Origin: DATARN01 sp963851105
Lineage (GTDB): Bacteria > Actinomycetota > Acidimicrobiia > Acidimicrobiales > Palsa-688
NCBI GenBank assembly: GCA_963851105.1
Contig: CAWKNP010000004.1
Span: 62,001 to 126,000, forward strand
Direction of reading: 5' to 3'
Length of the DNA: 64,000 nucleotides
The translations under genes were made by a program, and so were the position numbers. This document shows, in pieces, positions 16,705-26,020 of this stretch; within the stretch, counting starts at the first letter, position 1, and the number at the start of each line of letters is the position of its first letter. The notes below the pieces were generated by a model that did not search any database, was not told the DNA's origin, and saw only the letters and a list, made by a program, of their open reading frames with translations.

Positions 16705-17673
16705 TCAGCTCACGAGCTCGTCGATCTCGGCCAGAAGCTCGGGGGTCAACTCGGGGATAACGTCCAGAGCACCCATGTTCTCGTGGACCTGGGTGGCCGT
16801 ACTGGCGCCGGTGATCACTGTCGACACGTGAGGGTTGACGGCGCACCAGGCGATGGCGAGCTGGGCCAGAGAGCACCCGAGCCGGTCGGACACCACCGCC
16901 AGGCGGCGCACCTTGGCATTGCGCTCGGGGTTGGTCACCATCTCGCGCAGCCACTCGTAGCCCGCCAGGGAGGCCCGACTGTCCGGGGGGACGCCGTCGA
17001 TGTACTTCCCGGTGAGCAGGCCCGACGCCAGCGGGCTCCAGGTCGTGAGGCCGAGGCCGATCTCGGCGTAGAGGCGGGCGTACTCCCAGTCCACCTTGTC
17101 CCGTTCGAACAGGTTGTACTGGGGCTGCTCCATCACCGGCTTGCGGAGGTGGTGGCGCTCCGCGATCTCCCAGGCGGCGCGGATCTCGTCGGCGGCCCAT
17201 TCCGAGGTTCCCCAGTAGCGGGCCTTGCCCGCGGCCACGATGTCGTGCATGGCCCAGACCGTCTCCTCGATGGGGGTCTCGGGGTCGGGGCGGTGGCAGA
17301 ACACGAGATCCACGAAGTCGAGGCCCATCCGCTGCAGGGAGCCGTCGATGGCGTGGAGCAGGTACTTGCGGTTGAGGGTGTTCTCCATGTTCGGGCCCTT
17401 GGTGAGGCCCCAGTAGAGCTTGGTGGAGATGACGTACGTCTCCCGCGGCCAGCCGAGCTCGGCGATGGCCTTTCCCATGATGCGCTCCGACTCACCGCCC
17501 GCGTAGGCCTCGGCGTTGTCGAAGAAGTTGACGCCCGCGGCGCGTGCTGCCGCCAGGCATTCCTTCGCCCGCTCGATGTCGAGCTGGCTGCCGAACGACA
17601 CCCACGACCCGAACGACAGCACACTCACCTGCAGGCCGGAGCGGCCCAGGCGGCGATAGGACATCTCGGTCAT
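16705..17673 (-). CDS. Aldo/keto reductase, K+-channel beta-subunit-like
   Basis: A 322-residue NADPH-dependent oxidoreductase with a TIM barrel. The N-terminus MSYRRLGRSGLQVS and FFDNAEAYAGGESERIMG (catalytic Tyr) are typical; ISTKLYWG carries the catalytic Lys, and VDLVFCHRPDPETPIEETVWAM the His. WSPLASGLLTGKY and GASTATQVHENMGAL are the cofactor-binding end. The overall pattern is nearest to the Kv-beta/YghZ branch. Substrate unknown. It follows the NuoF-like gene in the same direction with a 12-bp gap, so the two may be co-transcribed. Confidence 0.9.
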   Translation of the reverse strand: MTEMSYRRLGRSGLQVSVLSFGSWVSFGSQLDIERAKECLAAARAAGVNFFDNAEAYAGGESERIMGKAIAELGWPRETYVISTKLYWGLTKGPNMENTLNRKYLLHAIDGSLQRMGLDFVDLVFCHRPDPETPIEETVWAMHDIVAAGKARYWGTSEWAADEIRAAWEIAERHHLRKPVMEQPQYNLFERDKVDWEYARLYAEIGLGLTTWSPLASGLLTGKYIDGVPPDSRASLAGYEWLREMVTNPERNAKVRRLAVVSDRLGCSLAQLAIAWCAVNPHVSTVITGASTATQVHENMGALDVIPELTPELLAEIDELVS

Positions 17674-17685
17674 GAACAGACCCTC

Positions 17686-19164
17686 CTATTCCGGAAGCGT
17701 CAGCTGGTTGCGGTGGTCGCCGAACATCTCCGCCGGCACCTTGCCCGACCAGCGCTCGGTGTAGGTCCAGTCGGGCTGCTTGCGGCGGTGGCGCTCGTCC
17801 CAGACCGCCTCGTCGCCCGAGATGTCCTCCAGCTCGGCGATGAGTACCGGCTCGACGGCCTCGGCGCCGCCGCCGACGTGGGCCGCCAGCTCGGGGCCGA
17901 ACTGGGCGATGATGCTACCGACCACGTACTGGTGCTGGGTGCCGAGCGAGCACCGGGCGTTGTCGCCCACCCTGGCCGCCAGGACCTGGATGCGGTCGTA
18001 GTCGGCCCGGCTGGCGTTCGAGGCGCACAGGGTCTCCAGGAGATCCGACAGCGCGATGCCGTCGAGCTTGCAGGGGGTGCACTGGCCGCAGGACTCCACG
18101 GCCAGGAAACGGGACACCCCGGCCGCCACCGCAGTCATGTCCCGCGAGTCGTCGACCACGATGTACCCGGCCGATCCGAGGCCGCTGCCGGCGGCCGCCA
18201 TGTCCTCATAGGTGAGCGGGGTGTCGAGCTTGTCGGCGGTGAGCACGCTGCTCGACACGCCGACGAGGATCGCCTTGATCTGGTGGCCGGGCCGGGGACC
18301 GCCGGTGATGGCCTCGATGGCCGCCCGCAGCGGTGTCCCCATGATCACCTCGCCGACCCCCTCGCGCTGCACGTCGCCGGTAATGGTGCACACGATCGTT
18401 CCCGGGGACTTCTCCGTCCCCTCGGTGCGGAACCACTTGGCCCCCCGGGCGATGATCCGAGGCACGTTGGCCATGGTCTCGACATTGTCGACCAGCGCCG
18501 GCGGCGCCCCGGTCTCGCCAGTGGGGTCGGCCATCTCGACATGGGCCGACAGGCCGCTGTGGGTGTCGGCGTCGGCGTCGGTCTCGACCACCTCGACCTC
18601 GCCGCGGCGGTACGGCGGCGCCATCCGGGGAAAGGGATAGCGGCCCTCCATGGTCTCGAGCAGCGCCGTCTCCTCCCCGTAGAGGTACTCATTGGGTCCC
18701 TGGAAGATCCGCAGCGTCAGGCCCTCGGTCCAACCCGCGGCCACCACCTCGTCGATCGCCGACTGGACGCGGCCGATCACGTGGCCCCAGGACTTCTTGA
18801 GCCCGAAGATGATCTCGGTGGCGCCCACCACCCGGGCCGCGATCAGGGCTCCCTCGATCACCTCGTAGGGGCTGCGCTCCAAGATGGTGCGGTCCTTGAA
18901 GGTCCCCGGCTCCCCCTCGGCGCCATTGACGACCACGGTGGTCGCCAGGTCGTCGGACGCGTATTCCCGCACGGTCCGCCACTTGCGCCCCGTCGGGAAG
19001 CCGGCGCCCCCACGGCCCCGCAGACCGGAGGCCTCGAGCTCCATGACGACCGACTCGGGATCACGGTCCCGGGCCGCTTCGAGGCCCCCTCCCCCGCCGC
19101 GCGCCAGGTACTCGTCGAGGGTGGCGATCGGCTTGGGATACAAGACGCGGTGCACAAGAGTCAT
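17686..19164 (-). CDS. Orphan NuoF-like NADH-binding flavoprotein
   Basis: A 492-residue homologue of the NADH-dehydrogenase 51-kDa subunit. FMN/NADH motifs include ASGLRGRGGAGFPTGRKW, VVNGAEGEPGTFKDR, and LYGEETALLETMEGR. The SLBB domain contains TITGDVQREGVGEV. The N3-type 4Fe-4S ligands are in SCGQCTPC with a later Cys in ARCSLG. No NuoE, NuoG or other complex I gene is near, so it is a stand-alone copy; it may serve another NAD-linked enzyme, possibly the formate dehydrogenase 40 kb away, though nothing here shows that. ATG at 19164 (MTLVHRVLYPKPI) is chosen because upstream codons look non-coding. Confidence 0.88.
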   Translation of the reverse strand: MTLVHRVLYPKPIATLDEYLARGGGGGLEAARDRDPESVVMELEASGLRGRGGAGFPTGRKWRTVREYASDDLATTVVVNGAEGEPGTFKDRTILERSPYEVIEGALIAARVVGATEIIFGLKKSWGHVIGRVQSAIDEVVAAGWTEGLTLRIFQGPNEYLYGEETALLETMEGRYPFPRMAPPYRRGEVEVVETDADADTHSGLSAHVEMADPTGETGAPPALVDNVETMANVPRIIARGAKWFRTEGTEKSPGTIVCTITGDVQREGVGEVIMGTPLRAAIEAITGGPRPGHQIKAILVGVSSSVLTADKLDTPLTYEDMAAAGSGLGSAGYIVVDDSRDMTAVAAGVSRFLAVESCGQCTPCKLDGIALSDLLETLCASNASRADYDRIQVLAARVGDNARCSLGTQHQYVVGSIIAQFGPELAAHVGGGAEAVEPVLIAELEDISGDEAVWDERHRRKQPDWTYTERWSGKVPAEMFGDHRNQLTLPE

Positions 19165-19190
19165 GGCAGCATTTTGGTCGCTGCGCTGTT

Positions 19191-19613
19191 GTGCCACGAA
19201 TGCGCCACCATGGAGGGGTGGCTTCTGCGTGCATCCATGGCTTCGCGCCGGGCACCTGCCTGATCTGCCAGACCCTCGACGCGACACCGGAGGCGGCACC
19301 CCCGAAGCACACCACCGCCGCCCCCCAGGCGTCGGTTGCCCTGAACCCGGCGCCTGCGCCGCGACCGTCTCGCCTACGAACAGGGCCCCGGGTGGTGCCC
19401 AAGGAGGCACCTCGCACCAGCGTGTCGGCGGTGTTCAAGCTGACCATGCTGGCGGTGGCGGTGATCGCGGTGATCGTGGTGGCGTGGACCGTCCTGCACA
19501 TCGTGTTCGCCGTGCTCCACATCCTGGAGCTGATCGGTGTCGCGATCCTGTGCGGCTACCTGGGATGGGTCGCCGGGGTCCACCACGGCCACCGCAGCGC
19601 CCGCCGCCAGTAA
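19191..19613 (+). CDS. Small membrane protein with N-terminal Cys/His cluster
   Basis: A protein of up to 140 residues. The N-terminus has CIHGFAPGTCLIC, a CxH...CxxC arrangement that could bind zinc. A Pro/Ala-rich linker follows, then two hydrophobic segments (VFKLTMLAVAVIAVIVVAWTV and a second with HILELIGVAILCGYLGW) and a basic tail. GTG at 19191 is the longest start, but it leaves only 26 bp to the divergent NuoF-like gene; GTG at 19218 is an alternative. Function unknown; it looks like a tail-anchored zinc-finger protein. Confidence 0.6.
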   Translation: MPRMRHHGGVASACIHGFAPGTCLICQTLDATPEAAPPKHTTAAPQASVALNPAPAPRPSRLRTGPRVVPKEAPRTSVSAVFKLTMLAVAVIAVIVVAWTVLHIVFAVLHILELIGVAILCGYLGWVAGVHHGHRSARRQ

Positions 19614-19649
19614 CCGGCCTCGGGGCCGCCCCAGGCGCCGGGGATTGAT

Positions 19650-20465
19650 CTAGGCCAGCGGATCGCCGAAGGGATCGCCGAGCGAGATCTGGGTCGGCAC
19701 GGTGGCGTGGCCGTTGCCCGCGAAGACCATGTCGTCGCCATAGGCGGCGTACCCGGTCGTTTCCAGCTCCTCGGCCAGCTCGGGGCCCCCGCTGGCCACG
19801 ATGCGGCCCTTGGCCAGGACGTGGATCCGGTCGGGGTGCAGCTCGTGTAGCAACCGGTTGTAGTGCGTGATGGCCAAGACGCCGAGGCCGTTCTCGGCCG
19901 TGGCGGCCTCGATGCGGCGCGCCACCGCCCGCAACGCGTCGACGTCGAGACCCGAGTCGATCTCGTCGAGCACCGCGAACAACGGCCCGAGCACGCTCAT
20001 CTGCAGCGTCTCGTTGCGCTTGCGCTCGCCGCCCGACAGGTCCACGTTGAGGGGCCGGTCGAGGAACTTCCGGTCCAGGCCGACCCGGTCGGCCTCAATC
20101 GCCAGCAGGTCCGCCACCAGCGACGGCGACCGGCCATGGGAGACGAACGCCGCGCTCAGAGCGTCGACGAGGCTGACGCCGGGCACCTCGATCGGGTATT
20201 GCATGGCGAGGAACAACCCGGCCCGAGCCCGCTTCCACGCCGGCAGGGCGAGCAGGTCCTGGCCGTCGAGGGTGACCGTGCCCCCCGTGACCTCGTAACC
20301 GGGGCGTCCGGCGATCACGTGCGACAAGGTGCTCTTGCCCGACCCGTTGGGGCCCATGACGACATGGACCTCTCCGCTGTTCACCTCGAGATCGATACCC
20401 CGCAAGATCTCGCGGCTGCCGACATTGGCGCTCAGCGCCTCGATGCGTAACACATGGCCGATCAT
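19650..20465 (-). CDS. sufC: SufC-like ATPase, second copy
   Basis: A 271-residue ABC ATPase of the SufC family: Walker A GPNGSGKST, FLAMQYPIEVPGVSL, signature VDLSGGERKRNETLQM, Walker B FAVLDEIDSGLDVDAL and VLAITHYNRLL. It differs from the first copy in the signature, in the Q-loop-to-signature region, and in a ~30-residue C-terminal extension (GYAAYGDDMVFAGNGHATV onward). It ends the sufB-X-sufD-Rieske-sufC operon, so it is the likely partner of this SufB/SufD pair. ATG at 20465 overlaps the Rieske stop as ATGA, showing coupling. Confidence 0.93.
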   Translation of the reverse strand: MIGHVLRIEALSANVGSREILRGIDLEVNSGEVHVVMGPNGSGKSTLSHVIAGRPGYEVTGGTVTLDGQDLLALPAWKRARAGLFLAMQYPIEVPGVSLVDALSAAFVSHGRSPSLVADLLAIEADRVGLDRKFLDRPLNVDLSGGERKRNETLQMSVLGPLFAVLDEIDSGLDVDALRAVARRIEAATAENGLGVLAITHYNRLLHELHPDRIHVLAKGRIVASGGPELAEELETTGYAAYGDDMVFAGNGHATVPTQISLGDPFGDPLA

Positions 20466-20794
20466 CGGATCACTACTGACACGTCGTCGCCTTCCCTCCG
20501 CACGTCGTACACCGGCACCGGCCGGGTGGCCGGCAAGGACTGCGGTTTGCCGTCGACCAGGGAGAACGTGCTGCCGTGCTTCCAGCACTCGATCTCCCGC
20601 TCGGCGGGGTACACCTCACCGTCGGCCAGCGAGAAGTCGGCGTGGCTGCACTGGTCGCCGATGGCGTAGAAGTCGTCGCCGATGCGCACCAGGCAGATCT
20701 TGTGGCTGCCGACCACGAAACGGCGAGCCGTTCCCGGTTCGATCTCGCTCAGCGAGCACAGCCGGGTTACCTCCATCGGCGTCACGTCGGTCAC
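20462..20794 (-). CDS. Rieske-type ferredoxin of the suf operon
   Basis: A 110-residue Rieske [2Fe-2S] protein with ligands CSH (residues ~49-51) and CWKH about 18 residues later, inside DDFYAIGDQCSHADFSLADG and EIECWKHGSTF. It resembles the small NirD/BphF-like ferredoxins often found in actinobacterial suf operons, which are thought to supply electrons for assembly. I start it at GTG 20794 because this overlaps the sufD stop as GTGA; the ATG at 20776 is an internal alternative. Confidence 0.88.
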   Translation of the reverse strand: MTDVTPMEVTRLCSLSEIEPGTARRFVVGSHKICLVRIGDDFYAIGDQCSHADFSLADGEVYPAEREIECWKHGSTFSLVDGKPQSLPATRPVPVYDVRREGDDVSVVIR

Positions 20795-22023
20795 GAACGC
20801 GAAGCCTCGGCGGCCGCCAGGCGCACAGCTAATGCCGATCGCAGCCAGGGCAGCAGGGCGGGCACGGGTACCCGCTCGAGGACGTCGTCGAGGAAGCCGG
20901 ACACGATCAGGCGATCGGCCACGTCCGGCGGAACCGCCCGGCTCTCCAGGTAGAACCGTTGCTCCTCGTCGATCGGCCCGACCGCCGACGCGTGGCTGCA
21001 ACGAACGTCGTTCTCCTCGATCTCGAGGGTGGGAACGGAGTCGGCGTGGGCTCCGGAGTCGAGCACCAGGTTGCGGTTGGTCTGGTAGGCGTTGGTGCCC
21101 GCCGCCCCCTTCTCGACGCGGATGACACCGCGGTAGACCGAATGCGAGCTGTTGGCCACCGCCCCCTTGAACAGCAGGTCCGAGGTGGTGTGCTTGCCCT
21201 TGTGCGACTGGAGGGTGGCGAAATCGTGCATCTGGTGGCCGTCACCGAAGAACACCGCCATCAGCCGGCTGGTCCCGCCGGTCTCGGCCAGCAGCGACTC
21301 GTTGCGGACCCGGGCGTACTCGCCGCCGAGGGACACGTTGTACGAGGTGAACTCGGCGTCGCGCCCGAGGCGGCTGGCCTGGGTGGCCACCTGCCAGACC
21401 CGGGGTCCGAGCACCTGAACGGTCACGTACTTGAGCCGGGCGCCATCGGCAAGATCGACCTCGGTGACGGGCACCACGAGAGCGGCGACATCGTCGGAAA
21501 CCAGGATCTCGATGATGGTGGCGTCGGCGCCCACCTCCATATTGACCAACGTTCGCGGGAAAAGGGCTGCGCCGTCCCCATCCACCGGGTTGACCACCAC
21601 GATGGGATCGGGCAGCACCCGACCTTTTTCCACCCGCAGGCTCAGCAAATGCACGTAGGCCGCGTTGAGAGCCACCAGGGAATCGGGCTCGCCCGCGATC
21701 TCGCCGAAACCCGAGGGCTCGGCGCCCGAGCCGACGAGGCCCTCGGCGACAGGGCCGATGGGGCGGCCGGCCACGAACAGCGCCGAGCGGGCCCCGATGG
21801 CGTCGATGATGGGCTGGGCGGCGGCGGGCACGGCCGCGTCGCTCGGCGCCGCGGGCTCGAAGGTGTCGAGGTCCAACTGCGAGATGCGGCTGTAGCGCCA
21901 GACTTCTTCGGCCTCGGTCGGCAACGGCATTGCCTGATAGCGCGCCAGAGCGCCGGTCCGGGCCTTTTTGAGCCAAGCCGGGCCGGCCAGTGCGGCCGCC
22001 CCCTCGGCGGTGAAGGTACTCAG
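20791..22023 (-). CDS. sufD: SufD scaffold protein
   Basis: A SufBD-family protein of about 410 residues: the N-terminal WLKKARTGALARYQAMPLPTEAEEVWRYSRI, the beta-helix core, and the C-terminal HDFATLQSHKGKHTTSDLLFKGAV, ENDVRCSHASAVGPIDEEQRFYLESRAV, where the conserved His/Cys of the SufB-SufD interface lies. The start is unclear: homology begins near codon 22023, where two CTGs follow GAGGAG and no ATG/GTG/TTG is in frame. The alternative ATG at 22155 overlaps the upstream gene by 113 nt in another frame. I mark the second CTG. It is coupled to the Rieske gene by GTGA. Confidence 0.88.
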   Translation of the reverse strand: MSTFTAEGAAALAGPAWLKKARTGALARYQAMPLPTEAEEVWRYSRISQLDLDTFEPAAPSDAAVPAAAQPIIDAIGARSALFVAGRPIGPVAEGLVGSGAEPSGFGEIAGEPDSLVALNAAYVHLLSLRVEKGRVLPDPIVVVNPVDGDGAALFPRTLVNMEVGADATIIEILVSDDVAALVVPVTEVDLADGARLKYVTVQVLGPRVWQVATQASRLGRDAEFTSYNVSLGGEYARVRNESLLAETGGTSRLMAVFFGDGHQMHDFATLQSHKGKHTTSDLLFKGAVANSSHSVYRGVIRVEKGAAGTNAYQTNRNLVLDSGAHADSVPTLEIEENDVRCSHASAVGPIDEEQRFYLESRAVPPDVADRLIVSGFLDDVLERVPVPALLPWLRSALAVRLAAAEASRS

Positions 22024-22042
22024 CAGAACTCCTCGTTCCGTA

Positions 22043-22402
22043 CTAGGGCCGGCGGCGGAAAGAGCGCCCGAGGCGCTTCCACCACGCCGGGCCGTCGGCC
22101 AACTCGCGTCGTTTCTCTTCCTCGGCCACGATCTCCGGCCCCGCGGCATTGACAATGTCCTCGGCCTGGTCGAGCAGGCGGGAACTGCTCGGGTCGAAGC
22201 CTTCCGGCTCCTCCTCGAGTGCCGGCTCGATCAGGGTGCCATGGGTCCAACCGGCATCGGCCAGCCGACGCTCGTAACGAGGGCAGTTGTCGGGGCAGCG
22301 CCAAGGCGCATCCGGGGCGAGATCGAGCACGCAGAACCGGGCCACTTCCCCATTGGAATAGGTCCTGCTCTGGAAGTGCTTGCACTCCTCCCGCATGGGC
22401 AT
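22043..22402 (-). CDS. Four-cysteine protein inserted between sufB and sufD
   Basis: I cannot name this 119-residue protein. Its first 42 residues hold four Cys in the order CKHF, FCVLDL, WRCPDNCPRY, a spacing that could bind zinc or an Fe-S cluster. The rest is acidic (LEEEPEGFDPSSS), helical, and ends in a basic WWKRLGRSFRRRP tail. It lies 48 bp after sufB and 19 bp before the probable sufD start, on the same strand, so it is part of the suf transcript. A role as an assembly accessory or cluster carrier is inference from place and cysteines. Confidence 0.7.
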   Translation of the reverse strand: MPMREECKHFQSRTYSNGEVARFCVLDLAPDAPWRCPDNCPRYERRLADAGWTHGTLIEPALEEEPEGFDPSSSRLLDQAEDIVNAAGPEIVAEEEKRRELADGPAWWKRLGRSFRRRP

Positions 22403-22450
22403 GGCTACATCCTGCCACCGTGGCGGCGACTGGCGGTTGCCCCGGCAACA

Positions 22451-23851
<1,401 letters not shown>

Positions 23852-23878
23852 TCGGCAATCACTCTCCCAACAAACATC

Positions 23879-23929
23879 GCGGAGGAATTTCTCCTACGCA
23901 GATAGTAACAACTCCTGGCCAGGATTCAA
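23879..23929 (-). promoter_or_regulatory. sufB promoter with overlapping palindromic operator
   Basis: On the minus strand TTGAAT (23929-23924), a 16-nt spacer and TACTAT (23907-23902) form a near-consensus promoter. Over the expected start lies a 21-bp palindrome, GCGnAGGA-N5-TCCTnCGC (23879-23899). A repressor bound there would block initiation. This fits regulated suf expression; which regulator is unknown. Confidence 0.65.
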
Positions 23930-23951
23930 TCCCCGAGACGGGGGGCCGGGC

Positions 23952-25574
23952 TCAGGTCGGGAGCTGACGGTGGCGCCGGGTCGACGCGACGAGAACAACG
24001 CCCGCCCCCGTCGCCAGCATCGCCGTCAGGGCAATCATGAACGCCGGCAGGACCCAGGGATGCGTCGTCCCGGGAACCGCGATCCTGACATGGGCGACGA
24101 GGACGGCGCGGCCACCGGCCACGTTGGCCGGGCCGGCGGCCTGGAGGTCGTGCTTGCCGGGCGGGGCGTCGGCGGGTAGCACCACGGTGGCGGTGAAGTG
24201 GCCCTTGCCGTCGGCGGTGACCGTACCGACGACGACCCTCGGTGATTGGAAGGTGATGGTGACCGTCGCCCCCGGGGCGAAGCCACTCCCCGACACCGTC
24301 ACGCTCTGGCCGCCGTGCACCGAAGAGGAGGTGACAGTGATGTGCGGCCTAAGTGGTGGCGGGACCGTCGTCGGGTGTTGTGCCGGGGGCGCCGACGTGA
24401 CGTGGCCGGTCGTGGGCGGCGATGTCGAGGTGGGACCGACGGTGGTGCTGGCGGCCGGGGCGGTGGTGGGGGGACTAGTCGGGATGGGGAGCACGGTGGT
24501 GAAGGTCCAGGTGTCGTTGACCGCCCCGGAGTTGGCTGCCCCGAGGTTGGCTGCCCCCGGCTGGCCGCCGAACAGCACCAGGTGCTGCGGCGCCGGCGCC
24601 GCAGCCATCGAGGCGCCAAGGCGCGCCGACGGGCTGAGGATGGGCGCCAGGGCCAGGGGTAGGGAGGTTGACCAGGTGGACCCGTTCCACAGCCAGGTGT
24701 CACCGAGAACCGAAGTCGCGCCCCGCCCGCCGAACAGGAGTGCCGTCTGGGTGCCGTCGTCGAAGCCGAAGGCCGCATCGTCGCGCGCCGGCGGCGACGT
24801 GGCAGGGCTCATCGCGGTCCAGTTGCTGCCGTCAAAAGTCCAGGTGTCGGCTTGGTTGGCGGGGCTGGCGGAGCCCGCGGTGCCGCCCGTGGTGCCGCCG
24901 AAGAGGACGATGAGGCCGCGGGCAGCATCGAAGGTCATGGCGGCGCCGCTGCGGGCCGCGGGGGCGGCTGTCGGGAGGTTCAGGGCCCAGCCGGTGCCGT
25001 TCCACGACCAGGTGTCACTCAGGAACGAACCGGGGGCGGACAGCCCCCCGAACAGAACGTCGGTCCCGGTGACGGCGTCGGCCGCCATCGACGCGCCGTA
25101 GCGGGCGGGGGGCATGGTGGCCGGCGCCAGGGCGTTCCAGGTGTCACCGCTCCAGGCCCAGGTGGCGCCGCTCGTGGTGCCGTCGCTGGCCAAGCCGCCG
25201 AAGAGCACGAGGCGGTGGCCAATGTTGTCGTATGCCATGGCTGCCGACTCGAGGGCGGGCGGGCTGGCCGGGGGGCTCTGCTGGCTCCATGTCGATCCGT
25301 TCCACGTCCACGTATCGGCCAGCACGGTGGTCCCCGACCGGCCCCCGAACACAACGGTGGTGTTGGTCGCGGGATCGAAGGCCATGGCGGCGTGGATCCG
25401 GGCTTGCGGCGACGCCGCCGGCACCAGGTGGCTCCAGGTGAGCAGCGAGGTCGAGTCGGCAGCGCCAACCGGCGCGACACCGAGCGCCAGCGTCAGCACG
25501 GGCGCGATCACCAACGACACGACGAGGGCAGTCACGGCTGTCCTCCGCCCACTTGTCGTCAATCGAAATCGCAC
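23952..25574 (-). CDS. Secreted kelch-type beta-propeller protein with C-terminal membrane anchor
   Basis: A ~540-residue surface protein. A signal peptide (VVSLVIAPVLTLALGVAPVGA, residues ~18-38) is followed by about six kelch-like blades, each with a GGR/GGL turn and a DTWTWNGSTW-type motif (e.g. VVFGGRSGTTVLADTWTWNG). Next come a Thr/Pro-rich linker and an Ig/TIG-like domain (SVHGGQSVTVSGSGFAPGATV). The protein ends in one membrane helix (LPAFMIALTAMLATGAGVVLV) and a basic tail. GTG at 25574 gives the signal peptide; the long upstream frame is non-coding. Kelch propellers usually bind proteins or glycans; the target is unknown. Confidence 0.82.
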   Translation of the reverse strand: MRFRLTTSGRRTAVTALVVSLVIAPVLTLALGVAPVGAADSTSLLTWSHLVPAASPQARIHAAMAFDPATNTTVVFGGRSGTTVLADTWTWNGSTWSQQSPPASPPALESAAMAYDNIGHRLVLFGGLASDGTTSGATWAWSGDTWNALAPATMPPARYGASMAADAVTGTDVLFGGLSAPGSFLSDTWSWNGTGWALNLPTAAPAARSGAAMTFDAARGLIVLFGGTTGGTAGSASPANQADTWTFDGSNWTAMSPATSPPARDDAAFGFDDGTQTALLFGGRGATSVLGDTWLWNGSTWSTSLPLALAPILSPSARLGASMAAAPAPQHLVLFGGQPGAANLGAANSGAVNDTWTFTTVLPIPTSPPTTAPAASTTVGPTSTSPPTTGHVTSAPPAQHPTTVPPPLRPHITVTSSSVHGGQSVTVSGSGFAPGATVTITFQSPRVVVGTVTADGKGHFTATVVLPADAPPGKHDLQAAGPANVAGGRAVLVAHVRIAVPGTTHPWVLPAFMIALTAMLATGAGVVLVASTRRHRQLPT

Positions 25575-25624
25575 GTGGTGCCGCCGGTCATCGAAGCCTA
25601 TGGGTGGGGTTAGACCGTACCTGA

Positions 25625-25957
25625 TCAGCGATGTTGCGAGCCGGGCACCCCGGCAAGTAATTGGGCGGCGTCGGCCGCGGTGCGCACTATCACCGGTTCC
25701 GCGCCGAACAATTCCCGCGCCATGGCCACCGCCGCCGCCATGACCTCGGGGCGGTCCCCGTCGCCCACGAACACCGCCACCCGCCCCGCCGCGGCAAACG
25801 TCGCCTTCGCGGCGCCGGGGCGCGCCGCCGGTCGTGGTGCGCTCCCGGTAGGGGGATGACAAGCGGGCTGGACAACGGCGCACAGCACGACGTGGACGCC
25901 CCCGGTGCTCAGGGTGGCAGCCAGCTCCGGTTGGGTGCAGACCGCGACCGGGTTCAC
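25625..25957 (-). CDS. Hypothetical protein (110 aa)
   Basis: I do not recognise it. From GTG at 25957 the frame has the GC-rich third-position pattern of a real gene and encodes GGVHVVLCAVVQPACH, then AAGRVAVFVGDGDRPEVMAAAVAMARELFG and VIVRTAADAAQLLAG, an alpha/beta-like alternation. It lies between the kelch gene (same strand) and the divergent oligopeptidase gene. The start is weakly supported and the protein may be shorter. Confidence 0.45.
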   Translation of the reverse strand: MNPVAVCTQPELAATLSTGGVHVVLCAVVQPACHPPTGSAPRPAARPGAAKATFAAAGRVAVFVGDGDRPEVMAAAVAMARELFGAEPVIVRTAADAAQLLAGVPGSQHR

Positions 25958-26020
25958 CCCGAAAGTGGTACCACGGTCTGCGGTCTCCAGTTGGTCGAGC
26001 GCCGTGCCAGGCTCGTTGCC

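Noticed and set aside
15412..19263. 1283-codon plus-strand open frame over the cyclase, reductase and NuoF genes
   Set aside because: Shadow of real genes on both strands; translated sequence is Arg/Gly/Pro-rich without motifs.
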